Shown here: positions 55,328 through 64,000 of the stretch, piece after piece | Layout of the letters: the number at the start of each line of letters is the position of its first letter | Position numbering within the stretch: the stretch's first letter is position 1 | From: Niastella vici | GTDB taxonomy: Bacteria > Bacteroidota > Bacteroidia > Chitinophagales > Chitinophagaceae | Length of the DNA: 64,000 nucleotides | Direction of reading: 5' to 3' | NCBI RefSeq assembly: GCF_002077945.1 | Contig: NZ_LVYD01000049.1 | Location: 1 to 64,000 of the forward strand | Made by a program: the position numbers and the translations under genes | Notes under the pieces: model-generated | What the model saw: the letters and a program-made list of their open reading frames with translations, nothing else | Databases searched by the model: none | Told to the model about the DNA's origin: nothing

Positions 55328-57250
55328 ATGAAAGGGATCTTTACCTTATTCGTATTTATTGTTTATATACACCATGCCTGCGGTCAAGCCAATACCTGTC
55401 CGGCTAACATTGACTTTGAATCGGGCTCGTTTACCAATTGGCAATGCTACACCGGGTTTACCAGTGTAAGCAATAATAAGAATACCATAACTGTTTCGCC
55501 ATCGCCACCGGTCACAGGCAGGCATACCCTATATGCCAAAGGGGCCGCCACTACCGTTGATCCATATGGTTTATTTCCCATAAATCCGCCCGATGGCAGT
55601 GGCTATGCCGTTCGGCTGGGTAATAATATCAATGGGTCGGAAGCCGAACGCATTACTTATCAGTTTACGGTTCCCACCAATTCAAAAGACGCCTCCCTTA
55701 CTTACCGCTATGCCGTGGTGTTCCAGGACCCCGGTCACGACCAGATCGAGCAGCCCCGGTTTATTGCCCGCATGCTCGATGTGCAAACCAATTCTTACCT
55801 CACCTGTGCTTCCAGCGAATACATTGCCACTGCTTCGCTGCCAGGATTCCAGGTTTCTTCAGTGGATGCTTCTGTTAAATTCAAAACCTGGTCATCGGTT
55901 TTCCTGAACCTCGATGCGTATGCAGGCAAAACCCTGCAACTCGAATTCACTACGGCTGACTGTACCCGTGGGGCGCATTGGGGCTATGCTTATATAGATG
56001 TGGGCGAATGCAATGTGACCGCTTCGGCGCATTATGACTGCAAAGTGAATATTGCCAGCTTTAAAGGGCCGGGTGGTTTTCAGGAATACAAATGGTACGA
56101 TGATAATTTTAAAACATACCTGGGCACGGGTGAGAACCTGGTTCTTGACCCCGCGCCGGAAATTCATACAATAAATGTAGTGGTGATCCCTTACAACGGC
56201 TTTGGTTGCAGCGATACCTTACAGGCTTCCATTAATCCCATTTTGCCACTGGCCAATGCGGGTAACGATACCCTGGTATGTCCCGGTAAACAGATAACCA
56301 TTGGCACACCCGGCGATAACAGGTTCACCTATGCGTGGTCGCCCGCCAGTTTTTTGTCAGATACAACGGTTGCCCAACCGGTTGGTACCATGCCCGGGCC
56401 GGCCACCTATATAGTAACAGTTACCAGTATTGAAAGTGGTTGTGTTGATAAAGACACCATGAACATAACTGTGTTTCAACCTATAGACGTGACGGTATCG
56501 CCCGATCAAACCATTTGCGAGGGGCAAACCGTGAATCTGCAGGCACAGGGCAGTGCCGTGCAATACAGCTGGTCGCCGGGGTACGGCTTAAGCCGGAGTA
56601 ATATTGCTAACCCGGTGGCTGCACCAACTACCACCACTACTTACCGGGTTGTGGGCTTCGACGGGCACCAGTGTTTTACCGATACCGGTTTTGTAAAGGT
56701 GAATGTAAATCCAAAACCCCGGGTTGATGTGGGGCCCGATGTAGTGCAGGCAACCGGCACCACATATACACTGGCGCCAAAAACGCAAAATGGGCCAATT
56801 GTGTCGTGGAAATGGACACCTGCCAATGACCTTAGTTGTGATACCTGTTCAGCACCGGTAGCTTCCGTTAAAAAGAGTATTACGTACCGCGCTACGGTCA
56901 CCAATCAAAATGGTTGTGTGGGCACCGATAGTATGAGCATCAAAACATTTTGCCTGAACACGCAGGTGTTCATTCCGAATGCATTTACGCCTGATGGTGA
57001 TGGACTGAATGATGTGCTGATGGTGCGCGGCAAAGGCATTGCCCTGGTGCGTTCGTTCCGCATCTTCTCACGCTGGGGCGAGCTGGTGTTTGAAAAAACG
57101 AACTTTCCCCCCAATGATCCTGCATTTGGCTGGGATGGAAAAGTAAGAGGAGTGACAGGGCCGGCCGAAGTATATGTATATATGGCCGATGTGGTTTGCG
57201 AGAATGACCTTATCAATACGTATAAAGGAAATGTTACGCTGTTGAAATAA
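55328..57250 (+). CDS. T9SS type B sorted surface protein
   Basis: A 640-residue protein with signal peptide (1-19, ending ACGQ). The N-terminal part (20-230) resembles a lectin-like or carbohydrate-binding beta module (CPANIDFESGSFTNWQCYTGF). PKD-like or Ig-like repeats follow at about 300-520, with the recurring VSPDQTICEGQTVNLQAQG and YSWSPGYGLSRSN pattern. The C-terminus (545-640, VFIPNAFTPDGDGLNDVLMV, FSRWGELVF, GPAEVYVYMADVVC) is the gliding-motility or type B sorting domain. It is followed by a PorP/SprF gene, the usual export partner of type B cargo. Confidence 0.92.
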   Translation: MKGIFTLFVFIVYIHHACGQANTCPANIDFESGSFTNWQCYTGFTSVSNNKNTITVSPSPPVTGRHTLYAKGAATTVDPYGLFPINPPDGSGYAVRLGNNINGSEAERITYQFTVPTNSKDASLTYRYAVVFQDPGHDQIEQPRFIARMLDVQTNSYLTCASSEYIATASLPGFQVSSVDASVKFKTWSSVFLNLDAYAGKTLQLEFTTADCTRGAHWGYAYIDVGECNVTASAHYDCKVNIASFKGPGGFQEYKWYDDNFKTYLGTGENLVLDPAPEIHTINVVVIPYNGFGCSDTLQASINPILPLANAGNDTLVCPGKQITIGTPGDNRFTYAWSPASFLSDTTVAQPVGTMPGPATYIVTVTSIESGCVDKDTMNITVFQPIDVTVSPDQTICEGQTVNLQAQGSAVQYSWSPGYGLSRSNIANPVAAPTTTTTYRVVGFDGHQCFTDTGFVKVNVNPKPRVDVGPDVVQATGTTYTLAPKTQNGPIVSWKWTPANDLSCDTCSAPVASVKKSITYRATVTNQNGCVGTDSMSIKTFCLNTQVFIPNAFTPDGDGLNDVLMVRGKGIALVRSFRIFSRWGELVFEKTNFPPNDPAFGWDGKVRGVTGPAEVYVYMADVVCENDLINTYKGNVTLLK

Positions 57251-57294
57251 GTTCACAGTTCAAAGTTGACAGTTCATAGTTTAAAAGTTCAAAG
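57251..57294. repeat. Heptamer-word tandem, locus 6 (GTTCAAA type)
   Basis: GTTCACA-GTTCAAA-GTTGACA-GTTCATA-GTTTAAAA-GTTCAAA: five 7-base words and one 8-base word fill the whole space between the stop of the T9SS cargo gene and the porP start (57298). There is no second, inverted arm. It occupies the ribosome-binding region of the next gene. Confidence 0.75.
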
Positions 57295-57297
57295 CTC

Positions 57298-58332
57298 ATG
57301 CGCCGATCTTTACCCTGCTATTTTTTTATATTGCTATGCTTTCCTGTGCTGATCATAAGGGCGCAGGATATTCATTTTTCGCAATTCTATGAATTCCCGT
57401 TGTTGCGTAACCCGGCGCTGGCGGGCATCTTCAACGGCAATTTCCGCCTCACCGCTGCGTATCGCAATCAATGGCAAAGCGTTACCGTTCCCTATAGAAC
57501 AATGGCGGCAAGTGCCGAATGTAAAATGTTGCGCGGTTTTGCCACCGGTGATTTTATAACCACCGGCATACAGGTTACCAATGATGTGGCCGGTGATGCC
57601 AAACTGCAACGCACCCAATTATTTCCTGTTGTTAATTACCACAAACTGTTGAATGAAGATAAAACTACTTTTATTTCCCTGGCTTTTATGGGCGGACCGG
57701 TCAATGAACATTTTGATGCCACCAAGTTGCGCTTCGACGATCAGTATGTGAACGGGGCTTACAGTACGAGCACCCCTACGCGGCAACAATTTGGTGCAAC
57801 CAGTTTTACGTATTGGGATGCGTCGGTGGGCGTAAGTTTTAAAACAAGCCTCAACGACAATATAAATATGTATGTGGGCGGTGGCTTGTTCCATATTTCA
57901 GCACCGCAAATTGCTTTTACGCAGGAGTACGATGTACGATTGAACCGTAAATGGGGTGTGAATGGCGGGCTCTCGGCCTGGATAAACAAGATGGATAAAA
58001 TTGTTTTTTATGCCGACTATTTTTTACAGGGTGGGAACCGGATGATACAGGGCGGCGGTTTGTATACGCATTGTTTTGATGAGGATGGAGAGGAAGGCGC
58101 GTTGACAGTTGCAGTGGGCGGCGCCCTGCGTTGGAAAGATGCTTTTATTCCCCTCATAAAAATAGCTACGCATCAATTGGGAATTGGATTAAGCTATGAT
58201 GTAAATATCAGCAAGCTCACCACGGCTTCCCAGTTCCGCGGCGGTTTTGAATTGTCGTTGTCTTATACCGGTTTGTGGAAGCGATTGGCGGAAAGTCTGG
58301 AGAAGGTGGAGTGCCCGATAAAGATCTGGTAG
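57298..58332 (+). CDS. PorP/SprF family T9SS membrane protein
   Basis: A 344-residue outer-membrane protein with signal peptide (1-22, ending IRAQ). The family hallmark IHFSQFYEFPLLRNPALAGIFNG is at the start of the mature part, followed by NFRLTAAYRNQWQSV and a 12-14 strand barrel-like pattern. PorP/SprF proteins help type B cargo reach or stay on the surface. The T9SS type B gene directly upstream, in the same direction and 47 nt away, is the expected partner. Confidence 0.94.
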   Translation: MRRSLPCYFFILLCFPVLIIRAQDIHFSQFYEFPLLRNPALAGIFNGNFRLTAAYRNQWQSVTVPYRTMAASAECKMLRGFATGDFITTGIQVTNDVAGDAKLQRTQLFPVVNYHKLLNEDKTTFISLAFMGGPVNEHFDATKLRFDDQYVNGAYSTSTPTRQQFGATSFTYWDASVGVSFKTSLNDNINMYVGGGLFHISAPQIAFTQEYDVRLNRKWGVNGGLSAWINKMDKIVFYADYFLQGGNRMIQGGGLYTHCFDEDGEEGALTVAVGGALRWKDAFIPLIKIATHQLGIGLSYDVNISKLTTASQFRGGFELSLSYTGLWKRLAESLEKVECPIKIW

Positions 58333-58377
58333 GAGAGCTGATAGAGTTGAGACGTTGACAGGTGCCGGGAACGGGGA

Positions 58378-58489
58378 TGGTCAATGGCGAATGGTCAATG
58401 GTGAATAATACCCGGCATCAGGGCTTTGAAAATAATAGCGAAGCTCAAAATTAAGCGGCCCATTCACCATTCACGATTGACCATTGACC
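58378..58489. repeat. Heptamer-word inverted repeat, locus 7 (GGTCAAT type)
   Basis: The left arm (58378-58406) reads ATGGTCAATGGCGAATGG and onward; the right arm (58461-58489) is the complement of GGTCAAT-GGTCAAT-CGTGAAT-GGTGAAT. The core (58407-58460) has CCCGGC, AATAGCGA and GCTCAAAATT, like the copy inside the riboswitch at 28863-28975. It lies between the PorP/SprF gene and the barrel gene, which read in the same direction. It could separate them as a terminator, but no U tract follows. Confidence 0.9.
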
Positions 58490-58572
58490 TGCGGCACCCA
58501 CCAAGCCAAAATTTTTTTTGTAGTGGTGTGTAATTATCTCCACTCCTGCATCCAGTATTGAAATAACTGTAC

Positions 58573-61110
58573 GTGAAACGACTGCTATTGTTGCTGCTAT
58601 TCCCTGCGTTCGTATCGGCGCAGGAAGTAACCCCCGTTTTGTCAAATGATTATCAGGCATTGATCAATGCCGATACCTTACGGCTAAAAAATTTTTGGCC
58701 CGATACCATCAACAGTATCAGGCTGTCGACATTGATCGCTTACCGCGACTATTATGGTTTCAGGGTGCGCGATATCCAGGTTCAGCACGGTATGCTGGCT
58801 ATTAAACCGGCTTATCAAAAGACCTTGTACCTGGGCGGGCAATTTAATACCCGCCTTGAAATAAAACGTACTAATCAAACGCCCGGTCTGCAAACACAAT
58901 ACGTACAGGGCCGGTTGCAGAACGGTTCACTTGCCTGGCGTGGCGCAGAAACGGGTGAAGGCTTCAGCTACGGCCCCAACGTGCGAACGTTGGAATATGA
59001 TGGCAGCAATTATGCGTACGATACAAATGGAAAACTTGTGCCTGCCGGAACGGGCAATGGACAGCCTGCCAATGTTTATAATAACTCCATTTTCAGAACG
59101 GCGGCTATGGTGTCGCATGCCTTGCGCATTCAGGGCCTGTATATGGTGGGTGGCAAACAGATCCTGAATGGCACCATCAGGATGGGACAATCGCGGGAGA
59201 ATACTTTTATTAAAGAGAACCGCAACACCTCGCATAATCTCTCCGCTTCGCTGGAAGCGGTTTTAAAAAAGATAAACATTGCAGGAACCTATACATTTTT
59301 GCAGGATGAATTTTCGAACCCTAACCGGAATGGTTTCCTCAATCGTGTATACCAGGATGCCTTGCTGACCCCGGTATGTTTTGATAATGCGCAAAACGCC
59401 AATGGCGCTAATAACCAACAGGCATATAGCCATGCTGCGGATAATCCGGTTTATTTGCTCAACAATAATGGTAACCGCTATTTGCAAACACACCGCACCG
59501 GCAGTTTGGTGTTGGAAAGAAAAACAGGCCTGGTAAAATATAAGCTCACCCAATCAATTGAGAACGGGTATCAGCAGAACCGGGAAGGGTATAAAGCCGG
59601 CAGTGCCTGGTTCCCGAATGGCATTGCCATTGGCCGCACAAAGAATGATGTCAATTATTTTGTGGAAGGGAATGCCTCCTACGATGTCAAATTCCGGGAT
59701 GATGATTTTTCAGGTAAGGTGGCCGCTCACTATAATTATACCAGCAACCGGTCGGCCATTGATTACGATGCCGCCAGGAGGTACCGGTATCAGCGTTCGG
59801 CGCATGATGCTTCGTTGATGTACACGCAAAATTTCGAGGACAGGTATAATGATATTGAGGCCGGGCTGCACGTAGCTAATAAGATCTACGTGTCAAACAC
59901 GGCATCGGTCAATAATTATTTTTTGCCCAATATAAATGCCTTTGTAAAAAAGGATGAGTTCCTTGGGGTCACGGATGTTTCTGCCAGATTCAATGCCGCT
60001 TATTACCGTTTTAATAATGAATTACCGGTAGGGCGTTCTTTTTCGCAGACCAGTTTATTACAATACACCACGCAGGATGCATTTCAGTTCTTCCCTCTTA
60101 CAGAAGTGAACGGCTTTGACGGGCTGGAACCCATTCAACACCGCGAGTTTACGGGCCGGTTGGAACTGAGCTATCAAAACCGGGTCACCTTATATGGCGA
60201 ATTGTTCAGTAGAAATACAGCAAACGATGTTTTTCCGGTGCTTGAAAATGGTAACCTGGTGTTAAAGAATGTAGCCAGTCATTGCAATAAAGGTATGGAG
60301 CTGGGGTTAACGGTAATCCATAACAGCAGGGATCTTTATTCAAACAATACGCTTTCCTTTTTCAGGACCAATAATAAAGTGACCGATGTAGCACCCGGCT
60401 ACGATTATATGCCTGTTGCCGGTTTCAGCAATGTACATACCGCCATTGTGAAAGGCGCACCGCTCGGCAGTATAGTGGGTTCAGCCTTTCAACGGGATGG
60501 CGATAATAATGTGCTGATTGGCAATGATGGATTTCCGCTAGTGAGCACAACGCCGCAGGTGATCGGCAATCCGCTGCCCGACTTCATTATGAAAATGAGC
60601 AATTCCTTTGGCTGGAGAAAATGGTACTTCGATGTGCAATGGGAATGGAAGAAAGGCGGGCAGGTATGGAACGGGACGCAGGCGGTGCTGGATTATTACG
60701 GCCGGTCGGCTACAACGGCGGCGCTCAGGAATACCACCGGTTATGTGTTTGCCGGCATGTTGCAGAATAAACAACCCAATAACATCCCCGTATCATTTTA
60801 TGCGGTGAACCAGCCGGTTGAATTCAATCGCTGGACGCGGTATGGCCATAGCGGCGTAGCAGCCGAATATATTCAGAAAGGAGATGTGTTGCGGTTGAAT
60901 ATGGTCAGTATCGGGTTTAAACAAAGAATAAGAAAGTATATCCAGGAACTGGGCTTCACCCTGTATGCCAGTAACCTGGTATTGTATTCGGCGTATAAAG
61001 GCGTTGATCCAAACCAGTTACTATACGATCAGCCCAATGCCACCGGTCTCGATTTCTTCAATCTGCCTTCGCTGAAAACTTTCGGTTGTAACCTTTCCAT
61101 TCAATTTTAA
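58573..61110 (+). CDS. SusC-like TonB barrel without a plug domain
   Basis: An 845-residue protein, GTG start at 58573, signal peptide ending VSAQ. SusC proteins normally have a regulatory domain and a plug before the barrel. Here an unknown segment of about 85 residues (18-100) is followed directly by the barrel start (GRLQNGSLAWRGAETGEGFSYGPN, typical of the first SusC strands). The barrel then runs to the end with the SusC-type C-terminus GDVLRLNMVSIGFKQR...ELGFTLYASNLVLYSAYKGVDPN and a terminal Phe. No GVVVVGYG or IRG-type plug motif was found in this protein. The next gene, 3 nt downstream, contains such a plug. Confidence 0.9.
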   Translation: MKRLLLLLLFPAFVSAQEVTPVLSNDYQALINADTLRLKNFWPDTINSIRLSTLIAYRDYYGFRVRDIQVQHGMLAIKPAYQKTLYLGGQFNTRLEIKRTNQTPGLQTQYVQGRLQNGSLAWRGAETGEGFSYGPNVRTLEYDGSNYAYDTNGKLVPAGTGNGQPANVYNNSIFRTAAMVSHALRIQGLYMVGGKQILNGTIRMGQSRENTFIKENRNTSHNLSASLEAVLKKINIAGTYTFLQDEFSNPNRNGFLNRVYQDALLTPVCFDNAQNANGANNQQAYSHAADNPVYLLNNNGNRYLQTHRTGSLVLERKTGLVKYKLTQSIENGYQQNREGYKAGSAWFPNGIAIGRTKNDVNYFVEGNASYDVKFRDDDFSGKVAAHYNYTSNRSAIDYDAARRYRYQRSAHDASLMYTQNFEDRYNDIEAGLHVANKIYVSNTASVNNYFLPNINAFVKKDEFLGVTDVSARFNAAYYRFNNELPVGRSFSQTSLLQYTTQDAFQFFPLTEVNGFDGLEPIQHREFTGRLELSYQNRVTLYGELFSRNTANDVFPVLENGNLVLKNVASHCNKGMELGLTVIHNSRDLYSNNTLSFFRTNNKVTDVAPGYDYMPVAGFSNVHTAIVKGAPLGSIVGSAFQRDGDNNVLIGNDGFPLVSTTPQVIGNPLPDFIMKMSNSFGWRKWYFDVQWEWKKGGQVWNGTQAVLDYYGRSATTAALRNTTGYVFAGMLQNKQPNNIPVSFYAVNQPVEFNRWTRYGHSGVAAEYIQKGDVLRLNMVSIGFKQRIRKYIQELGFTLYASNLVLYSAYKGVDPNQLLYDQPNATGLDFFNLPSLKTFGCNLSIQF

Positions 61111-61113
61111 GTT

Positions 61114-64000
61114 ATGAGAAATACGATAAAATATTGCCTGCTGGTATTGTTTTGCCTGAGCGCATTATTCGGCATAAGCCAGTCGCTTGAATATGCCAGC
61201 AGTAAAGAAAAGGTGTATGTACAAACCAGCCACGTGTACTTCAAGCCGGGTGAAACCATGTATTTCAAGGTATACGTGGTGAATGCCAATACACAAACCC
61301 CTTCGTTCCTGAGCAATGTGGTGTATGCCGACATCATTGGCCCATCGGGCAATGTGGTACAGAAGCTGAATTATGGCGTGGAGAACGGTTATGCCGAAGG
61401 ATCATTCGATTTTAAGGACGAGGCCCCGGGCGGTGTATACAAACTGCGGGCCTATACCACCTGGATGCAGAATGAGAAGGAAAATACTTTTTTTACCAAA
61501 GAGATCACCCTGCTGAAAGTGATAGCGCCCCGCTTGTTAATGAAACTTGAGTTCCCCGAAAAAGGTTATGGCGCCGGTGACGAAGTAAAGGCCGATTTCT
61601 CCATGCGGAACCTGAATGACCAACCGATACGGAATTACCCGGCCACTTACAAAGTGTTGATCGATGGCGTACAGGTACAACAGAACACGTTCACTACAGA
61701 TAATGAAGGCAAAGCGCAGCTGCGTTTTAATTTGCCCGCCACATTGAATACGGCCGACGGCTTGCTGAACATCACCATAGAATACGATTCGTACCGCGAA
61801 GCCATTTCGCGCAGCATTCCCATTGTGCTGAATAAGATCGATCTGCAGTTTATGCCCGAGGGCGGAACGCTGGTGGAGAAGCTGCATACGTACATCGCTT
61901 TTAAAGCCGTCAATGAATTTGGAAAGCCGGTAGATGTAAAAGGAGAAGTGCTGGATGGTGAGGGTAATGTAGTGCAGTCATTTGAAAGCCTCCGGTTCGG
62001 GATGGGAAAATTTTCATTCTCCCCAAAGAAAGACGAGACCTACCACGCCCGCATCACTATACCCGCGCAGATCAAGCAACAATATGAATTGCCCCATGCA
62101 TCCAAACAGGGTATGGTGATGAATATAAAGAAACGCACCGGAGAACTGATGGTGAGGCTGGCATCAACCAGTAAACAGGAAGTAACATTGGTGGGCCAGG
62201 CGAAAGGCAAAAATTATTTCACCCAAAAAATAACGCTGGAGCGGGGTGAGAATGGATTGATAATCGATGAAAACAAATTCCCCGCAGGCATTGCGCGGTT
62301 TACCCTGTATAGCGCGAATGACCTGCCGGTGGCCGAACGCATCATCTTTTGCAACGAAAACAACAACCTGCAGGTAACTATCAGTACCAACAAACCGAAG
62401 TATTTGCCGCGGGAAAAGGTTAGGCTTACTGTAAAAACGCAGGATGAAAAAGGCAACCCGGTTCCGGCCAATTTATCGCTGTCGGTGCTGGATGATAAAT
62501 TGTGGTCTTTTGCCGATGATAAGCAGGACCATATTTTATCGTGGCTATTGATGAGCTCTGAACTGAAAGGGAAAATTGAAGAACCTGCTTTCTATTTCAA
62601 AAAGGAGGAACCGAAAGCCCTGCCGGCGCTTGACCTGGTGATGCTTACCCATGGGTACCGGTATTTTGATTACACCAAAACGGTAGAGGAGCAGGGCCGG
62701 TTATCATTTATGCCCGATCAGCCGCATGTGGTTAGTGGCACCATCGTCAATGCGCAGCAACAGCCGGTTAAGGCAACTGTTTACCTGGTACATTGTGCAT
62801 ACGGCGGTAAAGCCATTCAATTTCATACCCGCGAGAATGGCGTGTTCTTTTTTTCGCAATTGACGCCAAACAGCAGTTACTATTTATTTGCCCGTGCTGA
62901 AGATAAAAAGGAAAAAGTGACCATACAGGTTTCGCAAAATGGCAGCGGTTATAATCCGGTTGCCTGGCGTGATAAGGAGGGCGAACTGGCTATAAAACTG
63001 GATAGAGAATTACCAGCTGTGGCGCCCGGAGCGGTGCCGTCACCACTGCCACCTGCACCTGTATTGGATGACCGGCGGGTTTTGGGTCCTGATATGATGA
63101 ATGTGAATGAGCTGAACGATGTAGTGGTGGTAGGCTATGGGGTTTCGCAAAGAAAGCTTTTGACCGGCAGTATAGCTACCATGCGCATCAATGAATTAGG
63201 TTACACAAACCCTGTGACTGCCTTGCAGGGCCGGGTGGCTGGTTTGATAGTTCAGGAAAAGGCCAACCCGATGCAGGGCCCAACAATTAAAATACGTGGC
63301 ACCCGGTCGGTAGCCGAAGCTGCAGACCCGTTGGTTGTACTGGATGGCGTGCCCATAGAACAATACCGGATGAATTTCCTGAATGCGGCCGATATAGAAT
63401 CGATCACTATTATGAAAGATGCCGCGGCTACCGCCCTGTATGGCAGCCGGGCCGCATATGGCGTAATTGTCGTGGAGACCAGGAAGTTCAGGGGCGGCAA
63501 ATTGCGGATCAATTTTCCGCAACATTATTATTATGCTTCCCAGCCGGTATATACCCTCAACGGGCCTTCATTTTCGGTTGCCCGGCGGTTTTATGCGCCC
63601 AAATATTATACAACAGAACCGCAGGAACGCACCGATTTCAGGGAAACCATTTACTGGAATCCTGTAATACAAACAGATAAGGACGGTACAGCGCAGGTTG
63701 AGTTCTATAATTCAGATGCCACCACCACCTTCAGGGCAATCGCCGAAGGCATTGGCTATAATGGAAAAGCGGGCCGGGCCGAACATACCTATGTAACACA
63801 GAACCTGATAAGCGCCGATGTAAAAGTGCCGCCTTACCTCACCGTGGGTGATAAAGCGCTCATTCCGCTGGTAATAAAGAACAACAGCGTGCAGGATATG
63901 ACATTCCGGGTGAAAATATTCCTGCCGCCCATGATGGAAACCACCGAAGTAACGTACACGGTGCTGTTGGGGGCCGACAGTTCAAAGCAATTACTGATAC
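61114..64000 (+). CDS. Alpha-2-macroglobulin-like protein with an embedded SusC-type plug (partial)
   Basis: 962 residues are visible; the gene runs off the window end. It has a signal peptide (1-22, ending GISQ). Residues 25-130 are a macroglobulin MG2-like domain (KVYVQTSHVYFKPGETMYFKVY). Further MG-like beta domains run to about 530, and a carboxypeptidase-regulatory-like domain (QPHVVSGTIVNAQQQPVKAT) lies at about 535-610. Residues 670-790 are a SusC-type plug: VVVVGYGVSQRKLLTGSIA, NPVTALQGRVAGLIV, IKIRGTRSV, PLVVLDGVPIEQY, ADIESITIMKDAAATALYGSRAAYGVIVVETRK. After about 810 comes an A2M-like domain (FRETIYWNPVIQTDKDGTAQVEF, TTTFRAIAEGIG). The stop of the barrel gene is 3 nt upstream. Confidence 0.92.
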   Translation, partial: MRNTIKYCLLVLFCLSALFGISQSLEYASSKEKVYVQTSHVYFKPGETMYFKVYVVNANTQTPSFLSNVVYADIIGPSGNVVQKLNYGVENGYAEGSFDFKDEAPGGVYKLRAYTTWMQNEKENTFFTKEITLLKVIAPRLLMKLEFPEKGYGAGDEVKADFSMRNLNDQPIRNYPATYKVLIDGVQVQQNTFTTDNEGKAQLRFNLPATLNTADGLLNITIEYDSYREAISRSIPIVLNKIDLQFMPEGGTLVEKLHTYIAFKAVNEFGKPVDVKGEVLDGEGNVVQSFESLRFGMGKFSFSPKKDETYHARITIPAQIKQQYELPHASKQGMVMNIKKRTGELMVRLASTSKQEVTLVGQAKGKNYFTQKITLERGENGLIIDENKFPAGIARFTLYSANDLPVAERIIFCNENNNLQVTISTNKPKYLPREKVRLTVKTQDEKGNPVPANLSLSVLDDKLWSFADDKQDHILSWLLMSSELKGKIEEPAFYFKKEEPKALPALDLVMLTHGYRYFDYTKTVEEQGRLSFMPDQPHVVSGTIVNAQQQPVKATVYLVHCAYGGKAIQFHTRENGVFFFSQLTPNSSYYLFARAEDKKEKVTIQVSQNGSGYNPVAWRDKEGELAIKLDRELPAVAPGAVPSPLPPAPVLDDRRVLGPDMMNVNELNDVVVVGYGVSQRKLLTGSIATMRINELGYTNPVTALQGRVAGLIVQEKANPMQGPTIKIRGTRSVAEAADPLVVLDGVPIEQYRMNFLNAADIESITIMKDAAATALYGSRAAYGVIVVETRKFRGGKLRINFPQHYYYASQPVYTLNGPSFSVARRFYAPKYYTTEPQERTDFRETIYWNPVIQTDKDGTAQVEFYNSDATTTFRAIAEGIGYNGKAGRAEHTYVTQNLISADVKVPPYLTVGDKALIPLVIKNNSVQDMTFRVKIFLPPMMETTEVTYTVLLGADSSKQLLI

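Overview
The window looks like a chromosome segment from a Bacteroidota bacterium, most likely of the Chitinophagaceae (Niastella/Chitinophaga type). The signs are type IX secretion (T9SS) sorting domains of both type A and type B, a PorP/SprF protein, SprB-like repeats, a TANFOR-type protein, SusC-like TonB barrels, many lipoproteins with short leaders, near absence of Shine-Dalgarno sites, and about 50% G+C. Family assignments rest on reading the translated sequence; no database search was run.

Layout. 1-3290 (+): a repeat-bearing leader, then succinate dehydrogenase/fumarate reductase flavoprotein and iron-sulfur subunits of the type seen in Mycobacterium Sdh1, and a small helical-repeat protein. 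22.1-3.5 kb (-): an eight-gene surface cluster (fibronectin-like protein, outer-membrane barrel, SprB/T9SS adhesin, TANFOR/coiled-coil protein, a secreted protein with a C-terminal ADP-ribosyltransferase domain, two small A+T-rich genes that could be immunity genes, and a 1,477-residue exported protein). 34.1-22.6 kb (-): a vitamin B12 region with aldo/keto reductase, cbiP, cobD, cbiB and a small NTPase, then a cobalamin riboswitch followed by btuF-btuC-btuD-btuB and a PduO-type adenosyltransferase. 34.2-45.1 kb: two convergent MacB/FtsX-type permeases, a DUF6493-like/SWIM zinc-finger pair and a lipoprotein. 45.2-49.7 kb (+): dusB, a second cobalamin riboswitch, and a TonB receptor plus a beta-propeller lipoprotein resembling BtuB-BtuG. 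52.2-49.9 and 55.0-52.4 kb (-): a GAF-like protein and a Tat-exported phospholipase C. 55.3-64.0 kb (+): a T9SS type B cargo with its PorP/SprF partner, then a SusC-like barrel that lacks a plug, followed 3 nt later by an alpha-2-macroglobulin-like protein that contains a SusC-type plug.

Three things stand out. (1) The plug-less barrel and the plug-containing macroglobulin-like protein may form a split TonB-dependent transporter. (2) The TANFOR/SprB cluster carries a toxin-like ADP-ribosyltransferase tip with A+T-rich genes behind it, the pattern of a polymorphic toxin. (3) A family of intergenic elements built from 7-base words, usually as inverted arms around a core, occurs at seven places; one copy sits inside the btuF cobalamin riboswitch.

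No rRNA, tRNA, CRISPR array, transposase or phage gene was recognised.
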